Assembly (NCBI GenBank): GCA_037783545.1
Contig: JBBELK010001537.1
Span: 1-64,000, forward strand
Reading direction: 5' to 3'
Length of the DNA: 64,000 nucleotides
Source: Henricia sp. BOLD:AAB3569
Lineage: Eukaryota; Echinodermata; Asteroidea; Spinulosida; Echinasteridae
The notes under the pieces are model-generated. The model was not told the origin of the DNA. It was given only the letters and a program-made list of their open reading frames with translations, and searched no databases. This document shows, piece after piece, positions 35,983 through 48,649 of the stretch. Each line of letters opens with the position of its first letter. Position 1 is the stretch's first letter. Both the position numbers and the translations under genes were made by a program.

Positions 35983-37819
35983 GGGACAGAGAGTTGTTGT
36001 AGCAGGAAAAATTAGAAGTTTGTCTGCAAATTCCTTCAGTTCCAAAATAGCGACCGTTTCAGACGCAATGTTTCACGAAAGCGGCGTCTGTTTGTGCGAA
36101 AACTGTGCCGGCAGTGAGTTTTTGCTAGATTCGACGATAACTCTGTCGGTTTAACGGGAAATTGCTGAAATTTGCACAACACGTTTGGGACAGAGAGTTG
36201 TTGTAGCAGGAAAAATTAGAAGTTTGTCTGCCAATTCCTTCAGTTCCAAAATAGCGACCGTTTCAGACGCAATGTTTGACGAAAGCGGCGTCTGTTTGTG
36301 CGAAAACTGTGCCGGCAGTGAGTTTTTGCTAGATTCGACGATAACTCGGTCGGTTTAAACGGGAAATTGCTGAAATTTGCACAACACGTTTGGGACAGAG
36401 AGTTGTTGTAGCAGGAAAAATTAGAAGTTTGTCTGCCAATTCCTTCAGTTCCAAAATAGCGACCGTTTCAGACGCAATGTTTCACGAAAGCGGCGTCTGT
36501 TTGTGCGAAAACTGTGCCGGCAGGGAGTTTTTGCTAGATTCGACGATAACTCTGTCGGTTTAAACGGGAAATTGCTGAAATTTGCACAACACGTTTGGGA
36601 CAGAGAGTTGTTGTAGCAGGAAAAATTAGAAGTTTGTCTGCCAATTCCTTCAGTTCCAAAATTGCGACCGTTTCAGACGCAATGTTTCACGAAAGCGTTT
36701 GTGCGAAAACTGTGCCGTCAGTGAGTTTTTGCTAGATTCGACGATAACTCTGTCGGTTTAAACGGGAAATTGCTGAAATTTGCACAACACGTTTGGGACA
36801 GAGAGTTGTTGTAGCAGGAAAAATTAGAAGTTTGTCTGCCAATTCCTTCAGTTCCAAAATAGCGACCGTTTCAGACGAAATGTTTGACGAAAGCGGCGTC
36901 TGTTTGTGCGAAAACTGTGCCGGCAGTGAGTTTTTGCTAGATTCGACGATAACTCGGTCGGTTTAAACGGGAAATTGCTGAAATTTGCACAACACGTTTG
37001 GGACAGAGAGTTGTTGTAGCAGGAAAAATTAGAAGTTTGTCTGCCAATTCCTTCAGTTCCAAAATAGCGACCGTTTCAGACGCAATGTTTCACGAAAGCG
37101 GCGTCTGTTTGTGCGAAAACTGTGCCGGCAGGGAGTTTTTGCTAGATTCGACGATAACTCTGTCGGTTTAAACGGGAAATTGCTGAAATTTGCACAACAC
37201 GTTTGGGACAGAGAGTTGTTGTAGCAGGAAAAATTAGAAGTTTGTATGCAAATTCCTTCAGTTCCAAAATAGCGACCGTTTCAGACGCAATGTTTCACGA
37301 AAGCGGCGTCTGCTTGTGCGAAAACTGTGCCGTCAGGGAGTTTTTGCTAGATTCGACGATAACTCGGTCGGTTTAAACGGGAAATTGCTGAAATTTGCAC
37401 AACACGTTTGGGACAGAGAGTTGTTGTAGCAGGAAAAATTAGAAGTTTGTCTGCCATTTCCTTCAGTTCCAAAATAGCGACCGTTTCAGACGCAATGTTT
37501 CACGAAAGCGGCGTCTGTTTGTGCGAAAACTGTGCCGGCAGTGAGTTTTTGCTAGATTCGACGATAACTCTGTCGGTTTAAACGGGAAATTGCTGAAATT
37601 TGCACAACACGTTTGGGACAGAGAGTTGTTGTAGCAGGAAAACTTAGAAGTTTGTCTGCAAATTCCTTCAGTTCCAAAATAGCGACCGTTTCAGACGCAA
37701 TGTTTCACGAAAGCGGCGTCTGTTTGTGCGAAAATTGTGCCGGCAGGGAGTTTTTGCTAGATTCGACGATAACTCTGTCGGTTTAAACGGGAAATTGCTG
37801 AAATTTGCACAACACGTTT
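35983..37819. repeat. 9-monomer block, 1837 bp: N-G-F-D-G-F-Ra-Mc-K
   Basis: Private markers are 'cagacgaaatg' in the second G (36874) and 'ccgtcaggg' in Ra (37333). Both recur exactly 1837 bp later at 38711 and 39170. The G-F pair flanking D is an inner repetition. Confidence 0.9.
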
Positions 37820-39246
37820 GGGACAGAGAGTTGTTGTAGCAGGAAAAATTAGAAGTTTGTCTGCAAATTCCTTCAGTTCCAAAATAGCGACCGTTTCAGA
37901 CGCAATGTTTCACGAAAGCGGCGTCTGTTTGTGCGAAAACTGTGCCGGCAGTGAGTTTTTGCTAGATTCGACGATAACTCTGTCGGTTTAACGGGAAATT
38001 GCTGAAATTTGCACAACACGTTTGGGACAGAGAGTTGTTGTAGCAGGAAAAATTAGAAGTTTGTCTGCCAATTCCTTCAGTTCCAAAATAGCGACCGTTT
38101 CAGACGCAATGTTTGACGAAAGCGGCGTCTGTTTGTGCGAAAACTGTGCCGGCAGTGAGTTTTTGCTAGATTCGACGATAACTCGGTCGGTTTAAACGGG
38201 AAATTGCTGAAATTTGCACAACACGTTTGGGACAGAGAGTTGTTGTAGCAGGAAAAATTAGAAGTTTGTCTGCCAATTCCTTCAGTTCCAAAATAGCGAC
38301 CGTTTCAGACGCAATGTTTCACGAAAGCGGCGTCTGTTTGTGCGAAAACTGTGCCGGCAGGGAGTTTTTGCTAGATTCGACGATAACTCTGTCGGTTTAA
38401 ACGGGAAATTGCTGAAATTTGCACAACACGTTTGGGACAGAGAGTTGTTGTAGCAGGAAAAATTAGAAGTTTGTCTGCCAATTCCTTCAGTTCCAAAATT
38501 GCGACCGTTTCAGACGCAATGTTTCACGAAAGCGTTTGTGCGAAAACTGTGCCGTCAGTGAGTTTTTGCTAGATTCGACGATAACTCTGTCGGTTTAAAC
38601 GGGAAATTGCTGAAATTTGCACAACACGTTTGGGACAGAGAGTTGTTGTAGCAGGAAAAATTAGAAGTTTGTCTGCCAATTCCTTCAGTTCCAAAATAGC
38701 GACCGTTTCAGACGAAATGTTTGACGAAAGCGGCGTCTGTTTGTGCGAAAACTGTGCCGGCAGTGAGTTTTTGCTAGATTCGACGATAACTCGGTCGGTT
38801 TAAACGGGAAATTGCTGAAATTTGCACAACACGTTTGGGACAGAGAGTTGTTGTAGCAGGAAAAATTAGAAGTTTGTCTGCCAATTCCTTCAGTTCCAAA
38901 ATAGCGACCGTTTCAGACGCAATGTTTCACGAAAGCGGCGTCTGTTTGTGCGAAAACTGTGCCGGCAGGGAGTTTTTGCTAGATTCGACGATAACTCTGT
39001 CGGTTTAAACGGGAAATTGCTGAAATTTGCACAACACGTTTGGGACAGAGAGTTGTTGTAGCAGGAAAAATTAGAAGTTTGTATGCAAATTCCTTCAGTT
39101 CCAAAATAGCGACCGTTTCAGACGCAATGTTTCACGAAAGCGGCGTCTGCTTGTGCGAAAACTGTGCCGTCAGGGAGTTTTTGCTAGATTCGACGATAAC
39201 TCGGTCGGTTTAAACGGGAAATTGCTGAAATTTGCACAACACGTTT
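37820..39246. repeat. Second copy of the 1837-bp block, last two monomers absent
   Basis: Order N-G-F-D-G-F-Ra with both private markers of the first copy, then directly N at 39247. Mc and K are missing. The shared private markers show common descent by tandem duplication. Confidence 0.9.
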
Positions 39247-40468
39247 GGGACAGAGAGTTGTTGTAGCAGGAAAAATTAGAAGTTTGTCTGCAAATTCCTT
39301 CAGTTCCAAAATAGCGACCGTTTCAGACGCAATGTTTCACGAAAGCGGCGTCTGTTTGTGCGAAAACTGTGCCGGCAGTGAGTTTTTGCTAGATTCGACG
39401 ATAACTCTGTCGGTTTAACGGGAAATTGCTGAAATTTGCACAACACGTTTGGGACAGAGAGTTGTTGTAGCAGGAAAAATTAGAAGTTTGTCTGCCAATT
39501 CCTTCAGTTCCAAAATAGCGACCGTTTCAGACGCAATGTTTCATGAAAGCGGCGTCTGCTTGTGCGAAAACTGTGCCGGCAGGGAGTTTTTGCTAGATTC
39601 GACGATAACTCGGTCGGTTTAAACGGGAAATTGCTGAAATTTGCACAACACGTTTGGGACAGAGAGTTGTTGTAGCAGGAAAAATTAGAAGTTTGTCTGC
39701 AAATTCCTTCAGTTCCAAAATAGCGACCGTTTCAGACGCAATGTTTCACGAAAGCGGCGTCTGTTTGTGCGAAAACTGTGCCGGCAGGGAGTTTTTGCTA
39801 GATTCGACGATAACTCTGTCGGTTTAAACGGGAAATTGCTGAAATTTGCACAACACGTTTGGGACAGAGAGTTGTTGTAGCAGGAAAAATTAGAAGTTTG
39901 TCTGCCAATTCCTTCAGTTCCAAAATTGCGACCGTTTCAGACGCAATGTTTCACGAAAGCGTTTGTGCGAAAACTGTGCCGTCAGTGAGTTTTTGCTAGA
40001 TTCGACGATAACTCTGTCGGTTTAAACGGGAAATTGCTGAAATTTGCACAACACGTTTGGGACAGAGAGTTGTTGTAGCAGGAAAAATTAGAAGTTTGTC
40101 TGCCAATTCCTTCAGTTCCAAAATAGCGACCGTTTCAGACGCAATGTTTCACGAAAGCGGCGTCTGTTTGTGCGAAAACTGTGCCGGCAGTGAGTTTTTG
40201 CTAGATTCGACGATAATTCTGTCGGTTTAAACGGGAAATTGCTGAAATTTGCACAACACGTTTGGGACAGAGAGTTGTTGTAGCAGGAAAAATTAGAAGT
40301 TTGTCTGCCAATTCCTTCAGTTCCAAAATAGCGACCGTTTCAGACGCAATGTTTCACGAAAGCGGCGTCTGTTTGTGCGAAAACTGTGCCGGCAGTGAGT
40401 TTTTGCTAGATTCGACGATAACTCTGTCGGTTTAAACGGGAAATTGCTGAAATTTGCACAACACGTTT
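39247..40468. repeat. Run N-H-X-D-P-Q
   Basis: Six monomers in the same order as the second half of the inferred 12-monomer unit, leading directly into Ma at 40469. P here has no extra A and is 205 bp. Confidence 0.83.
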
Positions 40469-42716
40469 GGGACAGAGAGTTGTTGTAGCAGGAAAAATTA
40501 GAAGTTTGTCTGCCATTTCCTTCAGTTCCAAAATAGCGACCGTTTCAGACGCAATGTTTCACGAAAGCGGCGTCTGTTTGTGCGAAAACTGTGCCGGCAG
40601 TGAGTTTTTGCTAGATTCGACGATAACTATGTCGGTTTAAATGGGAAATTGCTGAAATTTGCACAACACGTTTGGGACAGAGAGTTGTTGTAGCAGGAAA
40701 ACTTAGAAGTTTGTCTGCAAATTCCTTCAGTTCCAAAATAGCGACCGTTTCAGACGCAATGTTTCACGAAAGCGGCGTCTGTTTGTGCGAAAATTGTGCC
40801 GGCAGGGAGTTTTTGCTAGATTCGACGATAACTCTGTCGGTTTAAACGGGAAATTGCTGAAATTTGCACAACACGTTTGGGACAGAGAGTTGTTGTAGCA
40901 GGAAAAATTAGAAGTTTGTATGCAAATTCCTTCAGTTCCAAAATAGCGACCGTTTCAGACGCAATGTTTCACAAAAGCGGCGTCTGCTTGTGCGCAAACT
41001 GTGCCGGCAGGGAGTTTTTGCTAGATTCGACGATAACTCGGTCGGTTTAAAACGGGAAATTGCTGAAATTTGCACAACACGTTTGGGACAGAGAGTTGTT
41101 GTAGCAGGAAAAATTAGAAGTTTGTCTGCAAATTCCTTCAGTTCCAAAATAGCGACCGTTTCAGACGCAATGTTTCACGAAAGCGGCGTCTGTTTGTGCG
41201 AAAATTGTGCCGGCAGGGAGTTTTTGCTAGATTCGACGATAACTCTGTCGGTTTAAACGGGAAATTGCTGAAATTTGCACAACACGTTTGGGACAGAGAG
41301 TTGTTGTAGCAGGAAAAATTAGAAGTTTGTCTGCCATTTCCTTCAGTTCCAAAATAGCGACCGTTTCAGACGCAATGTTTCACGAAAGCGGCGTCTGTTT
41401 GTGCGAAAACTGTGCCGGCAGTGAGTTTTTGCTAGATTCGACGATAACTCTGTCGGTTTAAACGGGAAATTGCTGAAATTTGCACAACACGTTTGGGACA
41501 GAGAGTTGTTGTAGCAGGAAAACTTAGAAGTTTGTCTGCAAATTCCTTCAGTTCCAAAATAGCGACCGTTTCAGACGCAATGTTTCACGAAAGCGGCGTC
41601 TGTTTGTGCGAAAATTGTGCCGGCAGGGAGTTTTTGCTAGATTCGACGATAACTCTGTCGGTTTAAACGGGAAATTGCTGAAATTTGCACAACACGTTTG
41701 GGACAGAGAGTTGTTGTAGCAGGAAAAATTAGAAGTTTGTCTGCAAATTCCTTCAGTTCCAAAATAGCGACCGTTTCAGACGCAATGTTTCACGAAAGCG
41801 GCGTCTGTTTGTGCGAAAACTGTGCCGGCAGTGAGTTTTTGCTAGATTCGACGATAACTCTGTCGGTTTAACGGGAAATTGCTGAAATTTGCACAACACG
41901 TTTGGGACAGAGAGTTGTTGTAGCAGGAAAAATTAGAAGTTTGTCTGCCAATTCCTTCAGTTCCAAAATAGCGACCGTTTCAGACGCAATGTTTCATGAA
42001 AGCGGCGTCTGCTTGTGCGAAAACTGTGCCGGCAGGGAGTTTTTGCTAGATTCGACGATAACTCGGTCGGTTTAAACGGGAAATTGCTGAAATTTGCACA
42101 ACACGTTTGGGACAGAGAGTTGTTGTAGCAGGAAAAATTAGAAGTTTGTCTGCAAATTCCTTCAGTTCCAAAATAGCGACCGTTTCAGACGCAATGTTTC
42201 ACGAAAGCGGCGTCTGTTTGTGCGAAAACTGTGCCGGCAGGGAGTTTTTGCTAGATTCGACGATAACTCTGTCGGTTTAAACGGGAAATTGCTGAAATTT
42301 GCACAACACGTTTGGGACAGAGAGTTGTTGTAGCAGGAAAAATTAGAAGTTTGTCTGCCAATTCCTTCAGTTCCAAAATTGCGACCGTTTCAGACGCAAT
42401 GTTTCACGAAAGCGTTTGTGCGAAAACTGTGCCGTCAGTGAGTTTTTGCTAGATTCGACGATAACTCTGTCGGTTTAAACGGGAAATTGCTGAAATTTGC
42501 ACAACACGTTTGGGACAGAGAGTTGTTGTAGCGGGAAAAATTAGAAGTTTGTCTGCCAATTCCTTCAGTTCCAAAATAGCGACCGTTTCAGACGCAATGT
42601 TTCACGAAAGCGGCGTCTGTTTGTGCGAAAACTGTGCCGGCAGTGAGTTTTTGCTAGATTCGACGATAATTCTGTCGGTTTAAACGGGAAATTGCTGAAA
42701 TTTGCACAACACGTTT
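40469..42716. repeat. Near-complete 12-monomer HOR unit: Ma-K-Rc-Sc-Mc-K-N-H-X-D-P
   Basis: Eleven monomers in the canonical order, lacking only the terminal Q. Ma has 'tttaaatggg' and Rc has the private 'cacaaaagcgg' at 40971 and one extra A before 'cggg'. The 'cacaaaag' marker then labels Rc at 42809, 43219, 45060 and 46290, so the copies downstream descend from this one. Confidence 0.86.
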
Positions 42717-44967
42717 GGGACAGAGAGTTGTTGTAGCAGGAAAAATTAGAAGTTTGTATGCAAATTCCTTCAGTTCCAAAATAGCGACCGTTTCAGACGC
42801 AATGTTTCACAAAAGCGGCGTCTGCTTGTGCGCAAACTGTGCCGGCAGTGAGTTTTTGCTAGATTCGACGATAACTCTGTCGGTTTAACGGGAAATTGCT
42901 GAAATTTGCACAACACGTTTGGGACAGAGAGTTGTTGTAGCAGGAAAAATTAGAAGTTTGTCTGCCAATTCCTTCAGTTCCAAAATAGCGACCGTTTCAG
43001 ACGCAATGTTTCACGAAAGCGGCGTCTGTTTGTGCGAAAATTGTGCCGGCAGGGAGTTTTTGCCTAGATTCGACGATAACTCTGTCGGTTTAAACGGGAA
43101 ATTGCTGAAATTTGCACAACACGTTTGGGACAGAGAGTTGTTGTAGCAGGAAAAATTAGAAGTTTGTATGCAAATTCCTTCAGTTCCAAAATAGCGACCG
43201 TTTCAGACGCAATGTTTCACAAAAGCGGCGTCTGCTTGTGCGCAAACTGTGCCGGCAGGGAGTTTTTGCTAGATTCGACGATAACTCGTCGGTTTAAACG
43301 GGAAATTGCTGAAATTTGCACAACACGTTTGGGACAGAGAGTTGTTGTAGCAGGAAAATTAGAAGTTTGTCTGCAAATTCCTTCAGTTCCAAAATAGCGA
43401 CCGTTTCAGACGCAATGTTTCACGAAAGCGGCGTCTGTTTGTGCGAAAATTGTGCCGGCAGGGAGTTTTTGCTAGATTCGACGATAACTCTGTCGGTTTA
43501 AACGGGAAATTGCTGAAATTTGCCACAACACGTTTGGGACAGAGAGTTGTTGTAGCAGGAAAAATTAGAAGTTTGTCTGCCATTTCCTTCAGTTCCAAAA
43601 TAGCGACCGTTTCAGACGCAATGTTTCACGAAAGCGGCGTCTGTTTGTGCGAAAACTGTGCCGGCAGTGAGTTTTTGCTAGATTCGACGATAACTCTGTC
43701 GGTTTAAACGGGAAATTGCTGAAATTTGCACAACACGTTTGGGACAGAGAGTTGTTGTAGCAGAAAACTTAGAAGTTTGTCTGCAAATTCCTTCAGTTCC
43801 AAAATAGCGACCGTTTCAGACGCAATGTTTCACGAAGCGGCGTCTGTTTGTGCGAAAATTGTGCCGGCAGGGAGTTTTTGCTAGATTCGACGATAACTCT
43901 GTCGGTTTAAACGGGAAATTGCTGAAATTTGCACAACACGTTTGGGACAGAGAGTTGTTGTAGCAGGAAAAATTAGAAGTTTGTCTGCAAATTCCTTCAG
44001 TTCCAAAATAGCGACCGTTTCAGACGCAATGTTTCACGAAAGCGGCGTCTGTTTGTGCGAAAACTGTGCCGGCAGTGAGTTTTTGCTAGATTCGACGATA
44101 ACTCTGTCGGTTTAACGGGAAATTGCTGAAATTTGCACAACACGTTTGGGACAGAGAGTTGTTGTAGCAGGAAAAATTAGAAGTTTGTCTGCCAATTCCT
44201 TCAGTTCCAAAATAGCGACCGTTTCAGACGCAATGTTTCATGAAAGCGGCGTCTGCTTGTGCGAAAACTGTGCCGGCAGGGAGTTTTTGCTAGATTCGAC
44301 GATAACTCGGTCGGTTTAAACGGGAAATTGCATAAATTTGCACAACACGTTTGGGACAGAGAGTTGTTGTAGCAGGAAAAATTAGAAGTTTGTCTGCAAA
44401 TTCCTTCAGTTCCAAAATAGCGACCGTTTCAGACGCAATGTTTCACGAAAGCGGCGTCTGTTTGTGCGAAAACTGTGCCGGCAGGGAGTTTTTGCTAGAT
44501 TCGACGATAACTCTGTCGGTTTAAACGGGAAATTGCTGAAATTTGCACAACACGTTTGGGACAGAGAGTTGTTGTAGCAGGAAAAATTAGAAGTTTGTCT
44601 GCCATTTCCTTCAGTTCCAAAATAGCGACCGTTTCAGACGCAATGTTTCACGAAAGCGGCGTCTGTTTGTGCGAAAACTGTGCCGGCAGTGAGTTTTTGC
44701 TAGATTCGACGATAACTATGTCGGTTTAAACGGGAAATTGCTGAAATTTGCACAACACGTTTGGGACAGAGAGTTGTTGTAGCAGGAAAACTTAGAAGTT
44801 TGTCTGCAAATTCCTTCAGTTCCAAAATAGCGACCGTTTCAGACGCAATGTTTCACGAAAGCGGCGTCTGTTTGTGCGAAAATTGTGCCGGCAGGGAGTT
44901 TTTGCTAGATTCGACGATAACTCTGTCGGTTTAAACGGGAAATTGCTGAAATTTGCACAACACGTTT
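42717..44967. repeat. Rc-marked blocks with a short indel-rich patch
   Basis: Order is (Rc left, N-like right)-(Q/K-like)-Rc-Sc-Mc-K-N-H-X-Ma-K. Rc copies carry 'cacaaaag'. Between 43063 and 43837 six one-base gains or losses occur in five neighbouring monomers, which makes monomer lengths uneven there. H at 44148 has 'gcataaatttg' for 'gctgaaatttg'. Confidence 0.78.
43063..43837. other. Cluster of single-base indels, probable consensus errors
   Basis: Within about 775 bp there are an extra c in 'tgcctagatt', a lost g in 'aactcgtcgg', a lost a in 'aggaaaattag', an extra c in 'ttgccacaac', a lost g in 'agcagaaaactt' and a lost a in 'acgaagcgg'. The 20 kb on each side shows very few such changes. 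The pattern resembles the error type of 1-6369 and may mark a join or a low-depth spot in the assembly. Confidence 0.65.
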
Positions 44968-46197
44968 GGGACAGAGAGTTGTTGTAGCAGGAAAAATTAG
45001 AAGTTTGTATGCAAATTCCTTCAGTTCCAAAATAGCGACCGTTTCAGACGCAATGTTTCACAAAAGCGGCGTCTGCTTGTGCGCAAACTGTGCCGGCAGG
45101 GAGTTTTTGCTAGATTCGACGATAACTCGGTCGGTTTAAACGGGAAATTGCTGAAATTTGCACAACACGTTTGGGACAGAGAGTTGTTGTAGCAGGAAAA
45201 ATTAGAAGTTTGTCTGCAAATTCCTTCAGTTCCAAAATAGCGACCGTTTCAGACGCAATGTTTCACGAAAGCGGCGTCTGTTTGTGCGAAAATTGTGCCG
45301 GCAGGGAGTTTTTGCTAGATTCGACGATAACTCTGTCGGTTTAAACGGGAAATTGCTGAAATTTGCACAACACGTTTGGGACAGAGAGTTGTTGTAGCAG
45401 GAAAAATTAGAAGTTTGTCTGCCATTTCCTTCAGTTCCAAAATAGCGACCGTTTCAGACGCAATGTTTCACGAAAGCGGCGTCTGTTTGTGCGAAAACTG
45501 TGCCGGCAGTGAGTTTTTGCTAGATTCGACGATAACTCTGTCGGTTTAAACGGGAAATTGCTGAAATTTGCACAACACGTTTGGGACAGAGAGTTGTTGT
45601 AGCAGGAAAACTTAGAAGTTTGTCTGCAAATTCCTTCAGTTCCAAAATAGCGACCGTTTCAGACGCAATGTTTCACGAAAGCGGCGTCTGTTTGTGCGAA
45701 AATTGTGCCGGCAGGGAGTTTTTGCTAGATTCGACGATAACTCTGTCGGTTTAAACGGGAAATTGCTGAAATTTGCACAACACGTTTGGGACAGACAGTT
45801 GTTGTAGCAGGAAAAATTAGAAGTTTGTCTGCAAATTCCTTCAGTTCCAAAATAGCGACCGTTTCAGACGCAATGTTTCACGAAAGCGGCGTCTGTTTGT
45901 GCGAAAACTGTGCCGGCAGGGAGTTTTTGCTAGATTCGACGATAACTATGTCGGTTTAAACGGGAAATTGCTGAAATTTGCACAACACGTTTGGGACAGA
46001 GAGTTGTTGTAGCAGGAAAACTTAGAAGTTTGTCTGCAAATTCCTTCAGTTCCAAAATAGCGACCGTTTCAGACGCAATGTTTCACGAAAGCGGCGTCTG
46101 TTTGTGCGAAAATTGTGCCGGCAGGGAGTTTTTGCTAGATTCGACGATAACTCTGTCGGTTTAAACGGGAAATTGCTGAAATTTGCACAACACGTTT
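44968..46197. repeat. 6-monomer block, 1230 bp: Rc-Sc-Mc-K-X-K
   Basis: The Rc marker 'cacaaaag' returns after exactly 1230 bp. The X copy at 45788 has 'ctatg' at 161-163 as in Ma and 'gggacagacag' at its start, so it may be a hybrid of X and Ma. Confidence 0.84.
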
Positions 46198-47631
46198 GGG
46201 ACAGAGAGTTGTTGTAGCAGGAAAAATTAGAAGTTTGTATGCAAATTCCTTCAGTTCCAAAATAGCGACCGTTTCAGACGCAATGTTTCACAAAAGCGGC
46301 GTCTGCTTGTGCGCAAACTGTGCCGGCAGGGAGTTTTTGCTAGATTCGACGATAACTCGGTCGGTTTAAACGGGAAATTGCTGAAATTTGCACAACACGT
46401 TTGGGACAGAGAGTTGTTGTAGCAGGAAAAATTAGAAGTTTGTCTGCAAATTCCTTCAGTTCCAAAATAGCGACCGTTTCAGACGCAATGTTTCACGAAA
46501 GCGGCGTCTGTTTGTGCGAAAATTGTGCCGGCAGGGAGTTTTTGCTAGATTCGACGATAACTCTGTCGGTTTAAACGGGAAATTGCTGAAATTTGCACAA
46601 CACGTTTGGGACAGAGAGTTGTTGTAGCAGGAAAAATTAGAAGTTTGTCTGCCATTTCCTTCAGTTCCAAAATAGCGACCGTTTCAGACGCAATGTTTCA
46701 CGAAAGCGGCGTCTGTTTGTGCGAAAACTGTGCCGGCAGTGAGTTTTTGCTAGATTCGACGATAACTCTGTCGGTTTAAACGGGAAATTGCTGAAATTTG
46801 CACAACACGTTTGGGACAGAGAGTTGTTGTAGCAGGAAAACTTAGAAGTTTGTCTGCAAATTCCTTCAGTTCCAAAATAGCGACCGTTTCAGACGCAATG
46901 TTTCACGAAAGCGGCGTCTGTTTGTGCGAAAATTGTGCCGGCAGGGAGTTTTTGCTAGATTCGACGATAACTCTGTCGGTTTAAACGGGAAATTGCTGAA
47001 ATTTGCACAACACGTTTGGGACAGAGAGTTGTTGTAGCAGGAAAAATTAGAAGTTTGTCTGCAAATTCCTTCAGTTCCAAAATAGCGACCGTTTCAGACG
47101 CAATGTTTCACGAAAGCGGCGTCTGTTTGTGCGAAAACTGTGCCGGCAGTGAGTTTTTGCTAGATTCGACGATAACTCTGTCGGTTTAACGGGAAATTGC
47201 TGAAATTTGCACAACACGTTTGGGACAGAGAGTTGTTGTAGCAGGAAAAATTAGAAGTTTGTCTGCCAATTCCTTCAGTTCCAAAATAGCGACCGTTTCA
47301 GACGCAATGTTTCATGAAAGCGGCGTCTGCTTGTGCGAAAACTGTGCCGGCAGGGAGTTTTTGCTAGATTCGACGATAACTCGGTCGGTTTAAACGGGAA
47401 ATTGCTGAAATTTGCACAACACGTTTGGGACAGAGAGTTGTTGTAGCAGGAAAAATTAGAAGTTTGTCTGCAAATTCCTTCAGTTCCAAAATAGCGACCG
47501 TTTCAGACGCAATGTTTCACGAAAGCGGCGTCTGTTTGTGCGAAAACTGTGCCGGCAGGGAGTTTTTGCTAGATTCGACGATAACTCTGTCGGTTTCAAC
47601 GGGAAATTGCTGAAATTTGCACAACACGTTT
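46198..47631. repeat. Block Rc-Sc-Mc-K-N-H-X
   Basis: Seven monomers in canonical order after the third repeat of the marked Rc. The X copy at 47427 has 'ggtttcaacggg', a single change that removes the PmeI palindrome. Confidence 0.85.
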
Positions 47632-48649
47632 GGGACAGAGAGTTGTTGTAGCAGGAAAAATTAGAAGTTTGTCTGCCAATTCCTTCAGTTCCAAAATTGC
47701 GACCGTTTCAGACGCAATGTTTCACGAAAGCGTTTGTGCGAAAACTGTGCCGGCAGTGAGTTTTTGCTAGATTCGACGATAATTCTGTCGGTTTAAACGG
47801 GAAATTGCTGAAATTTGCACAACACGTTTGGGACAGAGAGTTGTTGTAGCAGGAAAAATTAGAAGTTTGTCTGCCAATTCCTTCAGTTCCAAAATAGCGA
47901 CCGTTTCAGACGCAATGTTTGACGAAAGCGGCGTCTGTTTGTGCGAAAACTGTGCCGGCAGTGAGTTTTTGCTAGATTCGACGATAACTCGGTCGGTTTA
48001 AACGGGAAATTGCTGAAATTTGCACAACACGTTTGGGACAGAGAGTTGTTGTAGCAGGAAAAATTAGAAGTTTGTCTGCCAATTCCTTCAGTTCCAAAAT
48101 AGCGACCGTTTCAGACGCAATGTTTCACGAAAGCGGCGTCTGTTTGTGCGAAAACTGTGCCGGCAGGGAGTTTTTGCTAGATTCGACGATAACTCTGTCG
48201 GTTTAAACGGGAAATTGCTGAAATTTGCACAACACGTTTGGGACAGAGAGTTGTTGTAGCAGGAAAAATTAGAAGTTTGTATGCAAATTCCCTCAGTTCC
48301 AAAATAGCGACCGTTTCAGACGCAATGTTTCACGAAAGCGGCGTCTGCTTGTGCGAAAACTGTGCCGGCAGGGAGTTTTTGCTAGATTCGACGATAACTC
48401 GGTCGGTTTAAACGGGAAATTGCTGAAATTTGCACAACACGTTTGGGACAGAGAGTTGTTGTAGCAGGAAAAATTAGAAATTTGTCTGCAAATTCCTTCA
48501 GTTCCAAAATAGCGACCGTTTCAGACGCAATGTTTCACGAAAGCGGCGTCTGCTTGTGCGGAAACTGTGCCGGCAGGGAGTTTTTGCTAGATTCGACGAT
48601 AACTCGGTCGGTTTAAACGGGAAATTGCTGAAATTTGCACAACACGTTT
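47632..48649. repeat. (D/P chimera)-G-F-Ra-E
   Basis: The first monomer (47632-47829, 198 bp) has D features up to the 7-bp deletion and P features ('ccggcagtgag', 'ataattctg') after it, so an exchange occurred between monomer positions about 108 and 129. G-F-Ra-E then repeats the order at 10245-11145 without the 81-bp insertion. E has 'ttagaaatttg', also seen at 61732 and 62757. Confidence 0.84.
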
